DNA of 64,000 nucleotides from Stenocarpella maydis (lineage: Eukaryota; Ascomycota; Sordariomycetes; Diaporthales; Diaporthaceae): the NCBI GenBank assembly GCA_002270565.1, contig NQMI01000156.1:1-64000 (forward strand). The letters are read 5' to 3'. Under the pieces are notes generated by a model. That model was not told the DNA's origin and did no database searches. It worked only from the letters and a program-made list of their open reading frames with translations. Below, piece by piece: positions 57,626 through 64,000 of the stretch; the first letter of the stretch is position 1; every line of letters starts with the position of its first letter. The position numbers and the translations under genes are program-made.

Positions 57626-58384
57626 CTAAGGAGCAGAGACCTGCTCGGGCGTATTGCTTGAGCTCCAGTCAGCCTTGCGATACGCAAACGGCAGCAGCTC
57701 GTCCACCCCGACAACCCTCAGGGCCCCGAGCCCACCGCCACCGCAGCCCCGCGCCGGCTGATGCGTGCCCGCGGCCGGCGCCGGGCCGCCCCTCCTCGTC
57801 CTGGTATCCACGATGACCCGGATGTCCGGATGCAGGTCCATAAGCACCTGCCGGCACCTCCCGCAGGGGCTCAGGACGGTGGCGCCGTCGTTGCGCACGG
57901 CGACCATGTGCGTCAGGGTGCCGGGGGTGCCGCACCCGCCCGCCGCCGCGGCGCCGAGGACGACGAGCTCCGCGCAGGGCCCGCCGTTGAAGTGCGAGAC
58001 GTTTATCCCCGTGAAGATGGTGTGGCCGTCTGCGCTGAGGGCCGCGGCGCCGACCTGGTCTGTTTGGGTGTGAGATGGGGTGAGTCAGGAAGCGGCCGTG
58101 TCGGGGTGGGCTCATGTCCAGTCGGTATTTATTATCAGGAGGGGGCGGACGTTGGATCTTAACCTACGGGTCTTTTGGTTGGTGGGGTCGACCTTGGCGA
58201 TGGTTTCGTGGGCGGCCGCGACCAGGGATTTAACGATGTCTTCTTCGCTCTTGGCCGTGGTGGTTGTGCCCTGCGTTGGGGGCATGTCTGAGATGTCGAG
58301 TGGGTGCGAGTTGGCCATGCTCTTGATGACGCCCTCTTCCGGGATGCTTCCCTCGGGGGATTCGGATGGCTCTGGCGCCGACAT
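57626..58384 (-). CDS. Cytidine deaminase family protein, blasticidin-S-deaminase-like
   Basis: Exons 58384-58168 and 58059-57626 give 216 residues; the GTAGGT-AG intron is 108 bases. The zinc and catalytic motifs are clear: [12 protein letters not shown] (Cys and catalytic Glu) and [15 protein letters not shown] (two Cys). Together with [22 protein letters not shown] they resemble the small fungal blasticidin-S-deaminase-like branch more than housekeeping cytidine deaminase. The zinc-bound hydroxide would hydrolyse the exocyclic amine of a cytosine-like substrate. The protein is longer than typical (about 130 residues) because of a 75-residue Ser/Pro/Glu-rich N-terminal extension and a Gly-rich insertion ([10 protein letters not shown]) between the motif-bearing core and the C-terminal ELLPFAY. 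Substrate (cytidine or an antibiotic nucleoside) is not determined. Confidence 0.88.
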
Positions 58385-59259
58385 TATGACAATAAACCGG
58401 ACGATGTTGTGAGGCTCGACGCCGAGACTGCCGGCTGGTTGTGAGTCTTGTTGACGGGGATGGGGAAAAGATGGGCTGTGGTTGGCTTTGATTTGATAGA
58501 AGTCGGTGACCGTTCGTGGACGTTGCCCAGAGGCTAGAGCCTGAGCTTACCGTCTACTTATCTGTGGGCGTTTTTGGAGGTCAAAAAGGCTGGGCAGTCT
58601 TTCTTGGGAGTATGTGCAGTGGCTGGATGATCCTGGCTTAGTCCCGAACTGGAAGTACAAGTTTGCAGTCTCCTATCGAACAATACGGGTTATAGATTGC
58701 CTAATAATAAGCCTGTGGATGGGGATGACTTCATCCCTCTTTTGCTACCGCTGCGTATCGAATCGAATCTTCTATCCCACCTGGTTTCGAATCCACTCCA
58801 CACACGGGCCACGGCTCACCACATCCGCCAGAGAGTCATCAAATTCCACGTAATGTGAGAATATATACATATATACAAATAGATAATCTCGTCATAACTA
58901 AAATATACCGTCAGAGGCCTAAACCCGTGGCCCAGTCCAATTCTCTTGCGACTCATGAAGCACGGTTTCCCGAGTACTAAAGAAGGCCGTGCACCCAAGC
59001 AGGCATCGGACACTGCGCACCGGGAGCCACCACGTTCGCTCCGCCACCAGGACAACACCGGCAGCCCTGCGTGCCCGGAAACCCGGGGGCTGCAGGCCCC
59101 GCCAGGCTCGTCAGGGCACCCAGTAGCCCTAGTAGATCAAGAAGCAAAGGTCAGCAACAGAACAGGCCTGGGAGGGAACCTCGTAGGTGAGATAGACAGC
59201 CGGGCAGGCGGAAACGGACTCACATAGCAGGCAGGGTCGAAGCTATAGCAGTACATCGG
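58385..59259. other. Intergenic region upstream of the deaminase and downstream of the subtilase
   Basis: No gene seen. It contains short ATATATAC repeats at about 58,858-58,875. Confidence 0.55.
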
Positions 59260-61580
59260 CTAGGGGTTAGGCGCGTCCGTCTGGTACGGCGGAGCGCTCG
59301 TGAAGAGCGAGGTGGACGTGATGGTCGACAGCGTGGTTGGCGTGGTGGTGACGACCGTGAAGATGCTCGCGCTCATGCTCGATGTCGACGACGACGACGA
59401 CGAGCTCGACGACGGCGACGGGCACGACGTGGCCAGGATGCCGCCCAGGCCGAGCGTGGTGCTGCGAGCAGCGGCCCGGCCGGCCCCGGCCATCACGCCC
59501 CGCCTCCCTGGCTGTGAGCCGCCGTCGTCGTCGCTCCCGGTGGACCCGGTGTCATCCTCCACGCACTCGTGCACGCCGTTGTAGGCCACCTTGTAGCCGC
59601 CCTCGACGCGGGCCCACTGCAGGGCGGTGACTGAGTCCTTGGCGGCCTGGGCGACCTCCGAGGCCGGGAATGCGCCCTGGTAGTCTGGGTGGCCAAGCCA
59701 GTAGGCGACCATGCCGGCGACGAGGGGAGCAGCTGTGGTGGGGGTTGGTCAGTACCGCACGCCCTGGCCCGGTGTTTTCGGCAGATCCTCGGGTGTCAGT
59801 TGATGTCCTGCTTACCGAAAGAGGTCCCCTGCTCGATCCGGTACGCATCCACGTCCTCGTGGGTGGCACACACGATACCCACGCCGCCGGCAGCAGTGGT
59901 CAGGAGGGGCCCGCCCTGCGACCAGGACGCGATCTCCCCCTTGTCGTTGACGGCCCCGACGTTGATGAGCGGCAGCTCGTCCGCGAGCATGGGAGGGTAC
60001 GTGTCGATGTCGCCGCCGTAGTTGCCAGCCGAGAGGACGATGGCGACGTCGAGCCTGACCAGGACGCCGAGCACGCGCCGGAACCCGGCAATGCCGGCCG
60101 CGGTGATGGAGGACTCGCTGGCCGTCAGGCTGCACGAGATGACGGCCTTTCCCTTGAGGCCCTTGGCTGCCACGTCCTGGGCGACCATGGCGAAGGCTGC
60201 GATGAGGCTGGCGACGTCTGCGTTGGTCAGGTCCACGGCCACGAAGTTTGCCTTTGGCGCTGAGCCCTGTGTGCGGAACAGGTCGAGTCAGCCAGGTTCC
60301 CACGAGGGCTTTGGGATGGGAGTTTATGCTTCTCGTCTCTCTATGCTTACCACAGTGTGTCCGACTGCTTTGGACGCCGCACAAGTCCCGTGGAACTGGG
60401 CGCGGTCATCCTTGAGCCCGTTACCAGTCATGTCCGGAACTGTAATCGTCCGGGGCCTTCGACCTCCCTCGGTGAACTCGTCGTGATCCACAAGGATGTC
60501 GCTCTCGATAACATAGACAGAAATGCCTGTCCCGGCGCTGTCGTCATAGTCATACGTCGTCCCCGGCTGGCTCCCCTCGGCAGTAGAGAGCTGGATGAGA
60601 TCATAGTCGTCCGTGGCGACGCTGACGACCGCCCTCCTGGCAATGCCCTCCAGGCTGCGCCGCCGTGACCCCGCGGGCGGGGCGACCGCCTGCCCCTCGG
60701 CCTCGACCGGCGCCGGCGCCGTCACGTTGACGTTCTCCATGGTCCCCTGCACGGCGCTGTTGCCCTGGACCGCCCGCAGCTGCGTGTCCGTCAGGTTCGC
60801 CACCCACATCAGCGTCGTGTTGGCGTTGCTCGACGGGTCCAGTATGTCGACCACCTGCGGCACCTCAGGCTTCACCAGGTCCTCGAGCGTGGTCAGGAAC
60901 GTCGACGTGTCTGCTCCGTCTGCGGGGAAGATCATATACGCCTTGGGAGTTCCTGTGGGCTGCTGGGAGGAGGAGGAAGAGGAGGAGGAAGAGGATGAAG
61001 AGGAGGAAGAAGAAGAAGAGGTCGAGGATGATTTAGGCTTCGTTGACGTTGGTGGCTCCGAGGTGGGCGGCTCTGATGGCTTCGAGTTGCTGCCGGCCGT
61101 TACTACTGCCCCTGCTGCGATGGGGATGCGTGCACCGCCGTTGATGGTGTAGAACCCGCCACCTGCGCCGCCAGTAACCACGGCACCGGGAGGAACATTG
61201 ACAGTCTCGCCATTGCTGACTGTGACCTTGGGCGGTGGTGCTGATGTGGACGTGGGCGGTGCTGATTTGGTCCGTGTAATCGGTTGGGATGAGCTCAAGG
61301 AGACACTCGATGACCGTGATGATGATGAGTGAACACGGGATTTACTGGACCGAGTAGAAGTACTGTTCCAGCCGCTGCTGGCTGTGGCTGATATGGACGT
61401 GGGCGGTGCTAATTTGCTCCGTGTAATCGGTCGGGATGAGTTGAAGACACTCGATGACCTTGGTGGTGATGAGGGAACACGGGATTCACTGGGGCGAATA
61501 GAAGTAGTATTGTTCAGGCCGCTCTGCGCAAATGATGGTGCTGCGGCGAGGCACACCGCGAAGAGAATGGAAAACTTCAT
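59260..61580 (-). CDS. Secreted subtilisin-like serine protease (S8) with altered Asp motif
   Basis: Exons 61580-60351, 60266-59816 and 59732-59260 give 717 residues. I start at the ATG at 61580 because the signal peptide (MKFSILFAVCLAAAPSFAQ) begins there. A Ser/Thr/Pro-rich region with two copies of a 'SRVxSS..PITRxKxAPPTS' repeat and a run of more than 20 Ser follows. Next is an I9-like propeptide (PKAYMIFPADGADTSTFLTT) and the S8 domain. The catalytic His (HGTCAAS, about residue 397), oxyanion Asn (LSAGNYGGD) and Ser (GTSFAAPLVAG, about residue 559) are present. The Asp motif, normally V-I-D-T-G, reads VIESD (Glu359), so activity is doubtful. The C-terminal tail is Ser/Thr-rich. Introns are 84 and 83 bases with GTAAGC donors. 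Confidence 0.86.
60968..61019. repeat. GAGGAA-type repeat encoding a poly-Ser run
   Basis: Imperfect purine repeat on the plus strand that encodes the uninterrupted Ser tract of the subtilase on the minus strand; likely prone to length variation. Confidence 0.85.
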
Positions 61581-62210
61581 ATTGGGAGATAGAACTGGGA
61601 AAAGGGAATTTAAGTCCCGACCATTTATTTCGAGCGAAAGAGAGACGCGAAACTGGGCCCTGGCCCTCATCCAATGCCAAGAATGTTGGCGATTGAAGTG
61701 GCCGTCTTATACTGCTTCGACCTTGAAGATGTCCTCCTGCCAGCCTCGCTACCTACGTCCAAGTGCACAGGCAATCCAAGAACGGTGTTCATGGTGCTAT
61801 TTTCAGCCATGCATAGGCCCACACACAACAGGGGCTGAGTGCTCGTCGCGCCCAGCTCTGACTCGCACCCATTGAATGCACTACAGTCGTCATGAGCCTT
61901 TTGCATCCCATGTCGATTCATTCCCCTGTTTCGGAAAGATTGTTACCTCAGGCCTCTTTGGACATAGGTGGACCGCTCACCTGTCATGCCAAGCAAGGGG
62001 TTCGCCATTAGTTTAGAAAACGGATATTCGCACCGGCAAAAAGGGATAGCGCACCGGTGGGTCTGCTTCAGCCAATCAGAAGCGTTTATTTGACCCACCT
62101 TCAACTACACTTCACCACCCGAATAGTGCTTTTTGTAGCTACACCCACTGCTTTGCAACGCCTCCATCATCACCACTCTCAACAACCACCCTCACACCTT
62201 AAACGCATCA
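61581..62210. other. Subtilase promoter and left flank of the MULE element
   Basis: No gene seen. From about 61,960 base composition turns AT-rich. GCACCGG occurs twice (near 62,012 and 62,052), which could mark the outer end of the transposon, but the other end is outside the window. Confidence 0.5.
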
Positions 62211-64000
62211 ATGAATTTCATCAGTCAATCATTTACTTCAAAAAAGGCCGTAGTGCCAGATATCAATTCAGCATAAGCAATACGAGCAACCAAGTACTCA
62301 GGTCTCAAGCGCAGCACCACATATTATAACTAGAATAATAATATTACTGCAGCAAACCATTATCAACCAGCACTTTCTAACCCTCCTAGCTACTTAAAAC
62401 GTTTTTATGATGGATATAATACCTATAAGGACCTTAAGGCTGATTTAAATAAAGCTATAAAGGCTGCTAGCTTCATAACGGTAACCAGAAGGTTAGAGGA
62501 TAAGTGGGTAATATTAGAGTACAGCCGAGGTGCTCAGCAGCCCTCAACTGCAACCACTACCAATACCTCCACAATTAAGGCAGGCTGCAGCTAGCAAGCC
62601 CTTACCCATATAATAAAGGCAATATCTAGCAAATGGAAGCTTATGATCCAGGAGGGCATATATACTTCACATAGCCCTTAGGAGGTCCCTAAAGCTAAGC
62701 AAGGCTGGGTAAAGTTATCACAATAATATTACGATCTTCTCGCCCGTATAGCTGCAGACCCATCCCTTACTAAGCCAAAGAAACTTGAAGCAGCCCTCTG
62801 CCGAGAGTACCCAGAGGTACTACTAGGGCCTAACACTATAAAGAATTAGCTTATAGATTTTCAAAGGGTGAAGCAGGGTATCTATATACTTACTCAAGCT
62901 TTACTAGACTAGCTTAAGAAGGAGGGCTGCTAATATTATTAGACTATTAATAATAAGGGCAATATTATGGGCATCTTCTGGTATATAAAGCAGTAGATCA
63001 AGTAGTTGCAAGAGTAATGATTCTTACGAGCTATCTCACTTGATTATACCTATTCAACAAACAACAAAAAGATACCCTTCCTTTAGACAATAGCAATAAC
63101 CCATATAAAGAAGATACTACTGCTATTTCAAGGCATCATTAATAACAAGCAAGAATCTGGCTTCCAGTAGCTTCTTAAGCAGATTAACGAGCTTCTCCAC
63201 CAGTACAGAAACAACCCTCCAAGCCTCTTCATTACTAACTATAATACTACTCTAATTAACGCCCTTAAGCACCAATTCCCTAAGGCACACCATCAGCTAT
63301 ACATCTTCCATATAAACATAAACCTTATCCTCAATATCAAGAAGAAGTAGCGCAAGCCGGCAACAATAAGAGCAACACCAAGAGGCCCGGAGGCAATAGC
63401 ACCAGGAGCTCCGGAGGAAAACACCACAAAGGGTACGGAAGCCGAAGATCTCAAAGAGGATAATAAGAACCTCGCTTCCCTAATAGCGCCAGCAAGAGGG
63501 AAGGCTACAATACCCTCCCGAGTGCCTAACGAGATCCCATACACTCAAACAGCCCTCTTGGACCTCATCAAGTTTATAGAGTACTCTACAGATCGTGAGG
63601 TCTACAATACGGCTTAGCGACAGCTTCAAGAGGTCTTCTCAGACCAGATGGCAATCCTCCAGTACCTCAAGACCTAGTACATTAACGAGGCGGAGGTCAT
63701 CATCACCAAATGGGCTGCCCACTCAATCTACAGAATCCTTAACTTCAGCTTACATACAACCTCCTCCACAGAGCGATGGCACCGCTATATAAAGACCTAT
63801 CTGGGTCACAGGATGGGCAATCTTCTTTATCTAATAGAGGCTAATAAAGCCGCTCTTAACAAGGCGGCTCGTGCCTTCCATGATAAGGAGGGAAAGCAGA
63901 AGACAGCAGCACTCATGAAGTATAACGGGCAGAAGTAGCTTAAGAAGCTTACACAGCAAGTCACCAGAGCAGCATTAGACCTTCTCGCAATAGAGCACTA
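62040..64000 (+). mobile_element. Mutator-like (MULE) DNA transposon, RIP-degraded, truncated by the window edge
   Basis: AT-rich element containing a MULE transposase frame. The left boundary is estimated from the composition change and the GCACCGGTGGGTC sequence; no inverted repeat can be checked because the right end is outside the window. The surrounding genes have few AT-rich codons, so the composition break is sharp. Confidence 0.7.
62211..64000 (+). pseudogene. MULE transposase with about nineteen in-frame stops, no frameshift
   Basis: A single frame runs from the ATG at 62211 to the window end, about 596 codons, interrupted by about nineteen TAG, TAA or TGA codons but no indel. Between the stops the MULE/transposase signature is readable: ISLDYTYSTNNKKIPFL (first catalytic Asp with the 'YNTN..PL' pattern), then a degraded second block (ITNYNTTLINALKHQFP, where relatives have Asp at the first Asn position), then HHQLYIFHININ in place of 'QLCIWHI'. 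These changes (Asp to Asn, Cys to Tyr, Gln or Trp codons to stop) are all G-to-A or C-to-T, as RIP produces. A charged, Pro/Glu-rich segment follows, then a helical C-terminal part (SSTERWHRYIKTYLGH). It is inactive. Confidence 0.85.

Overview
The window comes from a filamentous ascomycete, most likely a sordariomycete. Genes carry several short introns of about 45-150 bases, families are typically fungal (LysM protein, subgroup-C-like GH18 chitinase, cytosolic tyrosinase, Cbp6, Bsd2), and two transposons carry C-to-T stop codons with no indels, as expected from repeat-induced point mutation (RIP). No rRNA gene, convincing tRNA or CRISPR array was seen. Splice models were read by eye from donor and acceptor sites, reading frame and family motifs.

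Bases 1-10,061 are an accessory segment. It holds the 5' part of a zinc alcohol dehydrogenase (minus strand), a short-chain dehydrogenase, a dead Tc1/mariner element with intact 53-bp terminal repeats and TA target duplication, a small secreted protein of unknown function, and a five-exon tyrosinase. Bases 10,062-26,822 hold no supportable gene. This 16.8-kb stretch is rich in microsatellites, G-runs and palindromes, and ends in what looks like the long leader of a CCCH zinc-finger gene (26,823-30,157).

Bases 32,592-38,095 look like conserved core genome: a mitochondrial citrate carrier, a Cbp6-type complex III assembly factor and a Bsd2-type membrane adaptor. Bases 39,614-45,796 return to accessory content: a GTPase-like gene without a visible P-loop, a broken divergent neighbour, a SET-domain protein and an unknown protein.

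The clearest functional module is 45,890-53,777. A nine-exon secreted LysM protein and an eight-exon GH18 chitinase with two chitin-binding modules are divergently transcribed from a shared 1.5-kb promoter region, a pairing that suggests joint work on chitin. Downstream lie a SnoaL-like protein, protein-L-isoaspartate methyltransferase, a blasticidin-deaminase-like cytidine deaminase, and a secreted subtilase whose usual catalytic Asp motif is altered. The right edge is a heavily degraded Mutator-like (MULE) transposase that runs off the window.

The most notable observations are the gene desert, three introns with the rare GCAAGT donor, the LysM/chitinase divergent pair, the altered subtilase active site, the GTPase lacking G1, and the two single-frame stop-riddled transposases.
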